Source: JACPFN01 sp964406135 (GTDB taxonomy: Bacteria > Babelota > Babeliae > Babelales > Chromulinivoraceae). Taken from it: DNA of 64,000 nucleotides. The stretch is taken from contig CAYOQO010000004.1 of NCBI GenBank assembly GCA_964406135.1, forward strand, positions 30,078-94,077, in the 5' to 3' direction. Below the pieces are notes generated by a model. That model was not told the DNA's origin and ran no database searches. It worked only from the letters and a program-made list of their open reading frames with translations. Both the position numbers and the translations under genes were made by a program. Shown here piece after piece: positions 51,887 to 60,919 of the stretch (its first letter is position 1; every line of letters starts with the position of its first letter).

Positions 51887-53340
51887 AGGAAAAACGTTTT
51901 TAAACATTCAATCAAATAATCTACTTCTTCAAGCGTATTGTACACTGACATGCTCACTCGAACTGAAGAAATCCCTTGCGCATGTTTATCATGATATGGT
52001 TGTACACAATGAAATCCTGCGCGCACGGCAATACCCTGAAGATCCAAAAATTCTGCTACATCATAAGCATGACATCGATTTGTCGTAAAAGTTACTAAAT
52101 TATTGTACGATCCTGGCTCAGGAATTGGACTTAAAAGTTTAATTCCTGGTATTTTTTCAAGCTCTTGACCCAAATGCCGAACTAACATAGTTTCATGTTC
52201 TTGCGCTTGCTCAAAATCAATGTTTTTTTGTACAAAATCAATAGCTGCTGCAAGACCTATTACTTGCGCAATTGCCTGTGTTCCAGGCTCTAAACAATGT
52301 GGAAATTTTTTAAACTGAACTTGCTGAATCGTAACTTCCATGACAGCCCCACCACCAAAATTGGTAAGCATACATTCATTAAAAAGATCTTGCTTAATAA
52401 ACAAAACTCCAACACCTGTTGGCCCGTACAATTTATGACCAGAAAAAACTAAAAAGTCACAATCAAGCTTACGCACATCAATTTTTTGATGTGCTATCGA
52501 TTGTGCAGCATCAACTAAAACTTTTGCACCAACGTTATGTGCAATTTTTACAATTGATTCAATATCATTGCTTGTTCCTAAAATATTTGATTGTTGCGTC
52601 ACTGCTACCAATTTTGTTTTGCAAGTTACCATATTTTTTAATGCAACCAAATCGAGTACACCTTGATCAGTCAACGGAACAATATTAAGCACAGCTTTCT
52701 TTTTTTGTACCAATTGCTGCCAAGGAATAAAATTTGCATTATGTTCAACTTCAGAAATTACAATTTCATCACCCTCTTGAATGTGACATGCTGCCCAAAT
52801 CTGAGCAATTAAATTGATTCCTGCAGTAGCTCCTGATGTAAACACAATCTCTTCTTTTTCTGCTCCAATAAATCGAGCAACTTTTGCTCGAGCAGTTTCA
52901 AACATATGTGTTGCTTGCTCTGCAAACAGGTACAAACCTCGACCAACATTTGATTTATATTCTTGATAATATTTTACGATTGCATCACATACTTGCTGCG
53001 GCATTTGAGCTGTTGCTGCAGAGTCAAAAAAAATAAATGGCTGATCATGCACCATTGACTTAAGAATTGGAAACATTGCTCGAACTTTTTCAAAATCCAT
53101 TGATCGATTGTTCCAATAATCGGGCAGTTCAAAATCCTCAAGTGTCACTGCACAACCACACGGCAGCACAGTGCCAGGACGATCACTGCTCCGCTCAAAA
53201 TCTACAAACATACCGCCAGCAACTCCTGGAATTCTCAAGCAATATTCACCACCATCATCATGACCAACTTGAATGGGTTGATTGCTATACAATTTTGAAA
53301 AATAACTAAAAATTAAAAAAAGAAATTTTAAAATTTTCAT
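51868..53340 (-). CDS. sufS: SufS-type cysteine desulfurase with signal peptide and N-terminal extension
   Basis: 490 residues against about 406 for SufS. Residues 81-480 are a full SufS core: FFDSAATAQMP, the PLP lysine K303 in FSGHKLYGPTG, the His in VEHNANFIPW, and the active-site C445 in RAGFHCVQP. Residues 1-19 (MKILKFLFLIFSYFSKLYS) look like a signal peptide, followed by an unrecognised 60-residue part with a CGC motif. M81 (ATG at 53100) is where cytosolic SufS proteins begin and could give a second form, though no strong ribosome site precedes it. The enzyme takes sulfur from cysteine for Fe-S clusters. No other suf genes are adjacent. The last codons come from a palindromic element. 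Confidence 0.88.
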   Translation of the reverse strand: MKILKFLFLIFSYFSKLYSNQPIQVGHDDGGEYCLRIPGVAGGMFVDFERSSDRPGTVLPCGCAVTLEDFELPDYWNNRSMDFEKVRAMFPILKSMVHDQPFIFFDSAATAQMPQQVCDAIVKYYQEYKSNVGRGLYLFAEQATHMFETARAKVARFIGAEKEEIVFTSGATAGINLIAQIWAACHIQEGDEIVISEVEHNANFIPWQQLVQKKKAVLNIVPLTDQGVLDLVALKNMVTCKTKLVAVTQQSNILGTSNDIESIVKIAHNVGAKVLVDAAQSIAHQKIDVRKLDCDFLVFSGHKLYGPTGVGVLFIKQDLFNECMLTNFGGGAVMEVTIQQVQFKKFPHCLEPGTQAIAQVIGLAAAIDFVQKNIDFEQAQEHETMLVRHLGQELEKIPGIKLLSPIPEPGSYNNLVTFTTNRCHAYDVAEFLDLQGIAVRAGFHCVQPYHDKHAQGISSVRVSMSVYNTLEEVDYLIECLKTFFLRHPRL

Positions 53341-53356
53341 TACTATTCCTACAAAA

Positions 53357-54079
53357 TCAATAATTAAAAATTGTTTTTATTTTTTGAATAAATGACTGTA
53401 ACCATGATGACTTAGAAATCGATATGTGCATAATTTCAGAAGCAGTATCACAAAAAAGCTCAAAATCTTCGTGTGAAAATAAAACAAAATGAATTGACTT
53501 TAACGATGTTGATGAATTTTGAATATAATCATACACAGTTTTTACAGCTATATGTGCCGCTTGTTCTCGAGGACAAGCATAAATTGAAGAACTAATAAAA
53601 GGAAAAGCTATTGATTTAACAGGTAAACTTTGAATCAATTTTAAAGAACTTAAATATGCATTTTTTAATAATTCATTTTGTTGATCAGTATTTATAATAA
53701 TTCTGCAATCAGGACCAACCGCATGCACAATGTAATTAATACCTGAAGATTTTAAATTAAAACTATCTGTAAGTTTTGCATCTCCAGTATGACAACGAAC
53801 ATTTGATATCGATTTTAAAATTGGATATGCATCACAAGCTTTTTGAAGTTTTTCTTTTCCTGCTGCTTTAAAAATTGCACCACACACTCCCCCACCTGCA
53901 GCAAGTTGTTCATTTGCTGCATTAACAATCACATCACACTTACATTGAACAATATCACCTCGTTGTACTACAATTTGAGTTGATTTACCAGAAATAGAAA
54001 ACCAACATACCGATCCAGAATAAACAAGATGAGTGCAAAAAATAACAAATATAATTAAAAATAATTTTTGATTTTTCAT
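53357..54079 (-). CDS. Secreted macro domain protein
   Basis: 240 residues from the ATG at 54079 with AAAGGAG upstream; six further codons upstream are open but unneeded. The signal peptide is MKNQKLFLIIFVIFCTHLVYS. The macro domain follows: GDIVQCKCDVIVNAANEQLA (NAAN at 53-56), GGGVCGAIFKAAG, YIVHAVGP and PFISSSIYACPREQAAH. These are the ADP-ribose-binding loops of the MacroD/O-acetyl-ADP-ribose deacetylase group. Such enzymes remove ADP-ribose from proteins. An exported copy suggests a target outside the cytoplasm, for example in a host. The gene ends 17 bp before the SufS-like gene on the same strand. Confidence 0.88.
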   Translation of the reverse strand: MKNQKLFLIIFVIFCTHLVYSGSVCWFSISGKSTQIVVQRGDIVQCKCDVIVNAANEQLAAGGGVCGAIFKAAGKEKLQKACDAYPILKSISNVRCHTGDAKLTDSFNLKSSGINYIVHAVGPDCRIIINTDQQNELLKNAYLSSLKLIQSLPVKSIAFPFISSSIYACPREQAAHIAVKTVYDYIQNSSTSLKSIHFVLFSHEDFELFCDTASEIMHISISKSSWLQSFIQKIKTIFNY

Positions 54080-54195
54080 AAAAACTCCTTTTGCCAATTA
54101 TCAATAACTTAAATATTGAAAAATAGCAAAAAGAGTTAAAATTTATCAACCTACGAATTATTTTTGATTAACCTTTTCAAATACATGTTTTTAGA

Positions 54196-54606
54196 TTATG
54201 CCTTTTCTGGATTTTCATAGCGGGTAAGTAAAAGATCAGCCACATCCATAGCTTCTCTCGCAAAAGGCATATATCGAAAAGTAGTATAAATACGTATAGT
54301 TAATTTCAAACAATCTAAAACTTTTCTAAGTAAAGCAACTGTATTTACATCAGCAGTCTTATTCTTTTTTAATTTTTCTTCTATTTCTGCTTTTAATCTA
54401 TTTGCTTTATCCAATTCTCTTTCAATTAATTTTCTAAAATGAAATTCCTGCTGTCGCAAAATATCTCGTTCATTTAAAAATTCTTGTTCAATTTTTGCTC
54501 TATCGCTCCAATAGGCTTCATCCAAAATTGCTTCTTCTGCCCCTGCCCCTAGTGATAAAATTGGTATAATAAGAAAAAAAATAAATAACATTATAGAATT
54601 CTTCAT
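54196..54606 (-). CDS. Small secreted helical protein
   Basis: 136 residues from an ATG at 54606. The signal peptide is MKNSIMLFIFFLIIPILSLG. The mature part is almost wholly helical and charged (EQEFLNERDILRQQEFHFRK, IERELDKANRLKAEIEEKLK), a probable coiled coil. No family is recognised. Confidence 0.5.
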   Translation of the reverse strand: MKNSIMLFIFFLIIPILSLGAGAEEAILDEAYWSDRAKIEQEFLNERDILRQQEFHFRKLIERELDKANRLKAEIEEKLKKNKTADVNTVALLRKVLDCLKLTIRIYTTFRYMPFAREAMDVADLLLTRYENPEKA

Positions 54607-54704
54607 ACGACCCCCTAAGATAAAATATTCCTACACAAATAAAATATTAAATTTACTGCACCAAAACAATAATTTTAATTAAAATCAAAAGAATAATACG
54701 AATA

Positions 54705-54857
54705 ACATTGCCATATGCTCAAAATGTAACTAATTTTGTAATCAAAACAAGATACCCTGAAGATGATTTTATAATTCCATATTTACCAATTGCTCAAAAA
54801 TATGCTCTTGATGCAAAATTTGTTTTTGATTTTGTCCAAAATATAATTAATTTTTAA
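54705..54857 (+). pseudogene. Remnant of a HEPN-domain gene
   Basis: An open + strand frame without a start codon ends at the TAA at 54855-54857. It contains TRYPEDDFIIPYLPIAQKYA followed by LDAKFVFDFVQNII. This is the C-terminal helix pattern of HEPN proteins that pair with MNT nucleotidyltransferases (TRYPDD....P....A..A...A..V..FV). Nothing upstream in this frame resembles the rest of the domain, so only the 3' end survives. Confidence 0.6.
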
Positions 54858-55636
54858 CCGATGATTTCGTTTTGATTATATTTTTTACCGACAGTTTCTA
54901 AATCTTTATGCAATTGTTCCATTTCTGGACAAAATTCATACATCAATTTTTTCATTGCTTCAACAAATTCTGTAGATCCCTGATTATCTTGAAATTGTTC
55001 AGTTAAAAGCTGTGCTCGATGTTGATACTCTGGTGATTGCATCATAGCGCCACATGCCATTTGTGTATCTTTATGTTTTGCAAAAATTTCACGAAAAGCT
55101 TTTTCCGCATCTTTTTGTTTTTGCTCCATATCTTGGACCGGTTCTTTTCCAGCCAAAATTCTGCATTTTTTATCAAAGTCAGCTATTTTTTTAGAATGTT
55201 CTGCTAGTTCTGGAATATATTTTTCCATTAAAGATTTGTTCATCTCTGCAAACTTTACAACGTCTGCGCCACAAGCAATTTTTAATGCTGCAGATTCTGC
55301 TTGAAATGCTGGGTTACTCGAAACTTTCGTTATCAATTCAAAATAATTACTCAGGATGTCTGAGATTTCTTTTTCAAGAGCTTTTTGGGTTGCAGAATCA
55401 AAATCTTTGTAGTACGCAATAGATCCTCGAATACCCACAAGATGCAAAGCATCAGTCGAAGTTACCGTTTCATTGACACGCTGGTCAACAACTTCTTGAT
55501 GAGGAGTTAAAATGATTGATTTTCCATCGGTGCTGATTTTGACTACCGATCCTTCTGCGATATTTAAAAGCTCGAGAATAGCTTTATCAAGGACTAGAGC
55601 ATTACTGTTGCCATAGCGAACTAATTTTTTAAGCAT
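54854..55636 (-). CDS. AbrB/MazE-type DNA-binding domain fused to a long helical region
   Basis: 260 residues from the ATG at 55636 (AAGGGG upstream); the frame extends 29 codons further but those encode an unrelated hydrophobic stretch. Residues 1-46 (MLKKLVRYGNSNALVLDKAI, EGSVVKISTDGKSIILTP) are a SpoVT/AbrB swapped-hairpin domain of the MazE type. The rest is about 200 residues of charged helices, with CGADVVKFAEMNKSLMEKY and KQKDAEKAFREIF. Antitoxins of this class are usually 80 residues and have a toxin beside them; none is seen here. The helical part has no match I recognise. Confidence 0.75.
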   Translation of the reverse strand: MLKKLVRYGNSNALVLDKAILELLNIAEGSVVKISTDGKSIILTPHQEVVDQRVNETVTSTDALHLVGIRGSIAYYKDFDSATQKALEKEISDILSNYFELITKVSSNPAFQAESAALKIACGADVVKFAEMNKSLMEKYIPELAEHSKKIADFDKKCRILAGKEPVQDMEQKQKDAEKAFREIFAKHKDTQMACGAMMQSPEYQHRAQLLTEQFQDNQGSTEFVEAMKKLMYEFCPEMEQLHKDLETVGKKYNQNEIIG

Positions 55637-55806
55637 TTGAAAGAACCCCTTAGATATTTTTATAAAACAAATTACAACCATCAGCGTATACAATGTACAT
55701 ACAAATGCAAGCTCTTTGTTCAAAAGAATTGTAAAATACCCACGTTTACAAAATTATAATTTTGTGAAATTCTAAAAATTGAACACTATTTTAAAGGAGA
55801 AAATCA

Positions 55807-56862
55807 GTGAAATTTCAAACAAAATTAACGCCATTTTTAAGTTTATTTTTAATTACAACAATCAACGGCAACGATGATTCAACCGTACAAACCAATAGCC
55901 CCGATTATAGTTTTGAAGCAACATTTAGCGTACTTTATTTAAAATCTGGTGCAAGTAATACCCACTTTGCAGCAGAAGCATTTCCGCTTCCAGTTCTTTC
56001 ACCCAACTGGGCAATTCATGATATTTGTAAAAAATATCATTTTGGTTTTGATCTTTTTGCAAAAGTTGAAATCCATAAAATAAATGCAAGCATTTTTGCA
56101 AATTGGCAAAATTTTAAAAGTTGTGACACAACAGGATTTGCCACAAATTCTAATAACATGGTTGGCCCATTTTTTGAAATTGGTCCTGATGCCAGTCCTT
56201 ATTTTAAAGCAAATGGCATTGTAAATTTTAAATTTAATGAAGTGAATGGAAATTATGGTCAAAATATTGCATTTGGTGATCGCTTAAATACCAACTTTTT
56301 TGTTGGAGTAAGCTACGCACAACTGTGTGAAACGTTGGATTATACCTACAGTGGAACTCTTGAAAGTCATACGGTAACTCGAAATATCAAAACTCCATCA
56401 AAATTTCACGGTGTTGGTCCACAATTTGGAGCAAATTTTGCTTACGACATTGTACGCGGATTTGGCATTTCTGGAAAAATTGCTGGTGCAATTTTGAATG
56501 GACAATCTTATAACAAAACAACCTACACCTCTTCTTCCTATCTTTTGGCTGGTCGAGGAGTTTCTGATCCAAATATACAAACAACAACCGTCAATTGTAT
56601 TTCTTTAATTGTTCCATCATTGTTTGAAAGAATTGGATTATCATATACCTACGAATTTGCAAAACATTACATCATCAATGCAGAAATTGGATACCAAGCA
56701 CAAATTTATTTTAATGTTTTACAAACTATTGATATGGGCAGTGAAGTTGTTACACCACCTGTTGAATCAAGTTCACTGGGAGTATATGCTCGAACATTTC
56801 AACGCAACACTACAAACTTTTCTTTAACCGGTGCATATTTTGCATTTGCTATTGGATTTTAA
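55807..56862 (+). CDS. Outer-membrane porin-like protein (Lpg1974/MOMP type)
   Basis: 351 residues from a GTG at 55807 with AAAGGAG seven bases upstream. The signal peptide is MKFQTKLTPFLSLFLITTIN. The mature protein has alternating beta strands, KFHGVGPQFGANFAYDIVRG and FGISGKIAGAIL, which resemble the Legionella major outer-membrane protein group, and ends in FAFAIGF with the terminal Phe that marks outer-membrane barrels. It probably forms a pore for small solutes. Confidence 0.75.
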   Translation: MKFQTKLTPFLSLFLITTINGNDDSTVQTNSPDYSFEATFSVLYLKSGASNTHFAAEAFPLPVLSPNWAIHDICKKYHFGFDLFAKVEIHKINASIFANWQNFKSCDTTGFATNSNNMVGPFFEIGPDASPYFKANGIVNFKFNEVNGNYGQNIAFGDRLNTNFFVGVSYAQLCETLDYTYSGTLESHTVTRNIKTPSKFHGVGPQFGANFAYDIVRGFGISGKIAGAILNGQSYNKTTYTSSSYLLAGRGVSDPNIQTTTVNCISLIVPSLFERIGLSYTYEFAKHYIINAEIGYQAQIYFNVLQTIDMGSEVVTPPVESSSLGVYARTFQRNTTNFSLTGAYFAFAIGF

Positions 56863-56876
56863 AAATTTAAATTTTT

Positions 56877-57473
56877 TTAAAATGCATAACCAAAACTTAT
56901 ACCAAATGCAAGACCTCCAAGTTGCACAACTCCTGAACTATAAACATTCGGCTCAGTAGGACAAATTGTTTTTTGTTCATATGAATATTCACCAAAAATA
57001 CCCAGCAAAAAAGAATTTTTTATCAAAATATTCAATCCTGTATTTGCAAACAATCCAACACCACAATCGTTAATCGAAGAACTTACATAGGTTGAATCAT
57101 TATTTTGCTGAAAGAAAAAAAATCGAGGTCCGACTGCAAAAAAATAATAAAATTTTTCACAAAAATTCCATATCGGTTTTATACCAATGTCTACAGGAAT
57201 AACGGAAAGAGTTGTATTTTCACAGGTATTTAATGCATGACCAGTAACTCTTCGATACCCCAAACTTCCATAAAAATCAAAATAATTTTTAAAAGGAACT
57301 GACGCACTTGCTTGCACTTGAAAACCACCTTTGTCATAAATTTCGTTCATCGGATCATTGTAAAAAAAAAAGTAACTTGGTTTTATTTCAAGCCACGTTG
57401 TCAAATCAGAAGCATACTGAATTGATGTGCACAGCAACACAGAAAATAAAGTAATTTTTTTATACATGCTCAT
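56877..57473 (-). CDS. Small outer-membrane beta-barrel protein
   Basis: 198 residues from an ATG at 57473 (a second ATG two codons later also fits). The signal peptide MYKKITLFSVLLCTSIQYAS is followed by eight or so amphipathic strands rich in aromatic residues (SYFFFYND, FDFYGSLGYRRV, FYYFFAVGPRFFFF) and the C-terminus ends AFGISFGYAF with terminal Phe. It follows the Gly-rich protein gene by 3 bp and is therefore in the same transcript. Confidence 0.7.
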   Translation of the reverse strand: MSMYKKITLFSVLLCTSIQYASDLTTWLEIKPSYFFFYNDPMNEIYDKGGFQVQASASVPFKNYFDFYGSLGYRRVTGHALNTCENTTLSVIPVDIGIKPIWNFCEKFYYFFAVGPRFFFFQQNNDSTYVSSSINDCGVGLFANTGLNILIKNSFLLGIFGEYSYEQKTICPTEPNVYSSGVVQLGGLAFGISFGYAF

Positions 57474-57476
57474 CCT

Positions 57477-59990
57477 TTATTTTGATTTAACCGTAACAGT
57501 AACTTGCGAACTTGTATGACCACTAGCATCCACAGCTACAAGTCCATATTCAAAAGAAACACCACGAGGTCGATTATGATCTTGATAACTCAATGTTGTA
57601 GCATCCAATGTTGCAATTTTTTTTCCATCACGATACAAAAAATAATGTACAACACTTGATGATGAACTTGCATTCCATGTTAATTGATTATAAAGCTCAT
57701 ATTCTAAACCAAAATTATTTTTCCTTTGTTTGCCAGAAAAATTTGTTGGAGCTGCTAATGATGAGGCACCTAAAAAATCAAACTGCACAAACGTAGGACT
57801 ACCAACGGGAAGATATGAAAGTCGATAATCTGGAATTGTTCCAGTAAATTCAACAGAATCAAAAGTTCCCGTAATACCTGATGATGTTAAAAGAATATAT
57901 TCTCCCGTTGCAGCACCAGCTTGCAAATCAATTTCTAAAATTCCTGCAAGTGATACAGCGCCAGTCACAGCAACCAATGAAGTACCACCAGAATCAATCG
58001 TACTGTGTACAAGACTTCCTAAGGTGCTTCCTGGAATTGCTGAGCTTAACGACAAACTACCAAGCGTTAAAGTTTCTCCTGCATCTGGAGAAATTGCGCC
58101 TGAATTTGCAAACACATCACCAGTTAAAGTTCCAGATCCACTCAAAGTTCCTCGCTGTGCACTAAAGCCAACATTTCTGCAAACATTAATTTGTGCTGAA
58201 TTAATAGTTCCATTCACTTTAAAATTTGCATTATTGATGGTTAGAGTTCCTTGATAATCTGTTGAACCATTATAAATTACCGTTCCATTTCCTTTGACAT
58301 AAACATTTGTTCCTGCTCCACCAAACGATATATCATCAACAAATCCAACTTGATCGCCGAGCGTTAAAAGATCGTTCGTGTCTTGTGCCATAAAAGTCAA
58401 ACTTGAATTTTCTCGTAAAAAAATACTGTTTCCCAAAGATGCACCATCAGTTCCATCGGAAGCCGCAGAACCTGCAGCTCCATGAGTTCCAGCTTGAACA
58501 GTATTGCTTGAAGTGTTAAAAGTTGTTGAAATACCTGAAAATGCTTGAATGGTAAAATTTAAACCACTATCCACAAAAATTGCTCCACCCAAACCGCTAC
58601 CACCACCTCCACTACCGCCACCAAATCCTCCTCCTACAGAATTTGCGCCATCTCCACCAGCTCCGCCACCTAAATGCCCGATATCCGTTCCTCCAGAAGC
58701 AGTTGTACCATTTGCAGGTCCAGCACCGCCTCCACCCCCTCCACCTGAAGAATTTCCACCAGCTGCAGATGTTGAACCAGATTGATCAACACCGCCGCCA
58801 CCACCGCCGCCTCCAACACCTCCAGCTCCTCCTTCTACTTTGTAAAGTGTATCAAAAGCTCCGGTTCCAGAACCTCCACCACCTCCGCCGCCATAAAGAC
58901 CAGAACCTGCTTCTCCATCAACTGAATTGAATGAATCTGTAATAACAACCGCACCTCCTCCACCACCGCCGCCATCCCCTGCACGACCTCCTGAAGATGC
59001 AGGAACGCCTCCTGGGGGTATACTTCCTTTTGGTTGTTGTCCATTACTTCCTAAACTTCCACCGCCGCCGCCGCCAGCAGGGGTTCCAGCTCCACCACCG
59101 CCACCTCCAGCACGAATTCCTCCAGCATGACCACCACCACCAGAACCTGCAGTAACTGATAGCCCATAACCATTACCATCACTTCCATCATTATCATCTG
59201 AGCCACCATTACCTACATTTTCAAGGATGCCTAACGTTGCACGAGACCCTAGACCACCTCCACCGCCGCCACCGCCACCGCCTGCATCACCTGTTGAAAG
59301 CGTTACATTTCCACCATCACCACCAAAACCACCGCCACCAGCACCTCCAGTAATTCCAGTTGTTGTCACAGAGCCACCATTGCCACCAAAACCACCGCCG
59401 CCACCGCCACCTTCATTACCGGTTGCCATACCCAAACCATTTCCTCCAGTTCCACCAACTGCAGAACAGTTCGTGATTGAAACGTTTGATAACGTAATTG
59501 ATGGATTGGAACCATATAAAAAAGATGCTGGAGCATACAAAGCTCCACCAGCACCAAGACCTCCGCCACCACCAGCAATTCCACTTCCACCATCACCACC
59601 CTTTGCGGTTAAATTTTGAAACGTCATATTTTGAATAGTTACATTTCCCATAGGAATAAAAAATCCAGGATATGAACCACCATTTCCATCAATGATCACC
59701 GTTGGTATTGATCCTGAATTTCCAATGGTGATATTAACTGGATTTGATGAATTATTAATGATCGGCAAAATTCCATTGAGCTGAATGGTCATAGGAAATG
59801 CAAAGATAATGGCGTAATCATCAGGCGTTGAATTTAAATCCTGATTCATCGTATTTAAGCAATATCGCAAATCTCCGATATCTCCAAAACCACCCGGATT
59901 ATTATCTGAACTTGCGCTTACCGTAAGCGTGGTTAAAGCACACAAAGAATGTGACATAAAAAGAAGAATGAAAAGCCTCAGCTTGAACAT
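57477..59990 (-). CDS. Gly-rich surface protein with fibronectin-III-like end
   Basis: 837 residues from the ATG at 59990 (TTG at 59996 is less likely). After a signal peptide (MFKLRLFILLFMSHSLCA) there is a start like polymorphic outer-membrane proteins (GDIGDLRYCLNTMNQD, NVTIQNMTFQNLTAKGG, GGALY). About 350 residues follow that are mostly Gly/Ser with blocks such as GGAGGGGFGGDGG. A beta-helix-like part comes next (FKVNGTINSAQINV, GTLSGSGTLTGDVF), then a C-terminal FN3-like domain (NQLTWNASSSSSVVHYFLYR). There is no beta-barrel transporter domain. It heads an operon with the small barrel protein. Confidence 0.75.
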   Translation of the reverse strand: MFKLRLFILLFMSHSLCALTTLTVSASSDNNPGGFGDIGDLRYCLNTMNQDLNSTPDDYAIIFAFPMTIQLNGILPIINNSSNPVNITIGNSGSIPTVIIDGNGGSYPGFFIPMGNVTIQNMTFQNLTAKGGDGGSGIAGGGGGLGAGGALYAPASFLYGSNPSITLSNVSITNCSAVGGTGGNGLGMATGNEGGGGGGGFGGNGGSVTTTGITGGAGGGGFGGDGGNVTLSTGDAGGGGGGGGGGLGSRATLGILENVGNGGSDDNDGSDGNGYGLSVTAGSGGGGHAGGIRAGGGGGGAGTPAGGGGGGSLGSNGQQPKGSIPPGGVPASSGGRAGDGGGGGGGAVVITDSFNSVDGEAGSGLYGGGGGGGSGTGAFDTLYKVEGGAGGVGGGGGGGGVDQSGSTSAAGGNSSGGGGGGGAGPANGTTASGGTDIGHLGGGAGGDGANSVGGGFGGGSGGGGSGLGGAIFVDSGLNFTIQAFSGISTTFNTSSNTVQAGTHGAAGSAASDGTDGASLGNSIFLRENSSLTFMAQDTNDLLTLGDQVGFVDDISFGGAGTNVYVKGNGTVIYNGSTDYQGTLTINNANFKVNGTINSAQINVCRNVGFSAQRGTLSGSGTLTGDVFANSGAISPDAGETLTLGSLSLSSAIPGSTLGSLVHSTIDSGGTSLVAVTGAVSLAGILEIDLQAGAATGEYILLTSSGITGTFDSVEFTGTIPDYRLSYLPVGSPTFVQFDFLGASSLAAPTNFSGKQRKNNFGLEYELYNQLTWNASSSSSVVHYFLYRDGKKIATLDATTLSYQDHNRPRGVSFEYGLVAVDASGHTSSQVTVTVKSK

Positions 59991-60061
59991 ACCCAAACCT
60001 TTTTTATTTTTTAAGCATCGTTTTATTATTTTTTAGCATCTTATTGCTTACAAAAAAATAT

Positions 60062-60919
60062 TCAACTTTTAAAATTTGGCAGATCAGAAAAATTATTTTT
60101 TGAAAAAACATAATTTGGACGCATGACAAAGGCAATTATTGCATATCGAGTTTTACCAGATTGCATAACAATGTGCGGTGTTGGATACATATCAAACTCT
60201 GTTAAAAACGCTCCAGGAATCAACAGTACTGAATTTTGATAATCATTTCGAGAAAAAATTCTTAACGGTACAGAAAAATCATCAACCGTAAAAAATGCTT
60301 TGTACGATGACAAAAGTAATGATTGATAATCGGTGCTGTCAAGAAATAATGAAAAAGCTGTCCCATCATAATGAGGCCTGTCGGGAGCATACGTCGGTAA
60401 ATATTTTACAACTTTAAAAAGAATCGGAATAAAGTTGCATGTATCAAAAATAGATTCAATTTGTAATGCTTCTGCAGCTTGGTAATATAAATCTTCATAT
60501 GATTTTTGAATTTGAAAACATTGCTCTAAAAATTGAACTACTTCTGGAATTTTTTGAATTTCTGGATAATGGGTCAGCACAAATTCATGAAAATGTGGTG
60601 CATAATAAAAGGCAATTTGAGCTCTTGCTTTTTGACCTGATTCATCATACAATCCAAAAAAATCGGTACTGTAAAAATTTCGATCTTTACTACGAATAAA
60701 ACGCTCTTTGGCAAGGTATAATTTGTGATTCCAATATTTATTTGTTTGTAAAAAATTAACCATAATATCAAAACTTGCATACAAATTATCAAATGTTGTA
60801 GCCGTATGATTTTGATCACAAAGTTCAACATAACCAACTTGCTGAAATTGCTTCATCCAAGATGTTTCGCAAAAAGATTGCAATGAAAATAAAAGAAAAA
60901 ATAAAAATAATTTATTCAC
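60062..60919 (-). CDS. Secreted 2-oxoglutarate/Fe(II) oxygenase-like protein
   Basis: 285 residues from a GTG at 60919. The signal peptide is MNKLFLFFLLFSLQSFC. The C-terminal half has RPHYDGTAFSLFLDSTD, then SVLLIPGAFLTEF and PTPHIVMQSGKTRYAI. H183, D185 and H249 with R258 fit the HxD...H...R pattern of isopenicillin-N-synthase-type oxygenases, in which R binds 2-oxoglutarate. The N-terminal half has the helical layout of that family too. This is inference from motif order; substrate unknown. An exported enzyme of this class is unusual. Part of a second copy survives at 62936-62998. Confidence 0.6.
   Translation of the reverse strand: MNKLFLFFLLFSLQSFCETSWMKQFQQVGYVELCDQNHTATTFDNLYASFDIMVNFLQTNKYWNHKLYLAKERFIRSKDRNFYSTDFFGLYDESGQKARAQIAFYYAPHFHEFVLTHYPEIQKIPEVVQFLEQCFQIQKSYEDLYYQAAEALQIESIFDTCNFIPILFKVVKYLPTYAPDRPHYDGTAFSLFLDSTDYQSLLLSSYKAFFTVDDFSVPLRIFSRNDYQNSVLLIPGAFLTEFDMYPTPHIVMQSGKTRYAIIAFVMRPNYVFSKNNFSDLPNFKS

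Noticed and set aside
55637..55723. Membrane-anchor extension of the AbrB-domain protein
   Set aside because: The hydrophobic stretch upstream has no ribosome site, and AAGGGG directly precedes the ATG at 55636, where MazE-type domains begin.
57880..59620. Long open frames on the + strand opposite the Gly-rich gene (Pro-rich) and opposite the head-repeat genes
   Set aside because: They are mirror images of Gly- and Ala-rich codons on the coding strand, have no ribosome sites and no domain.
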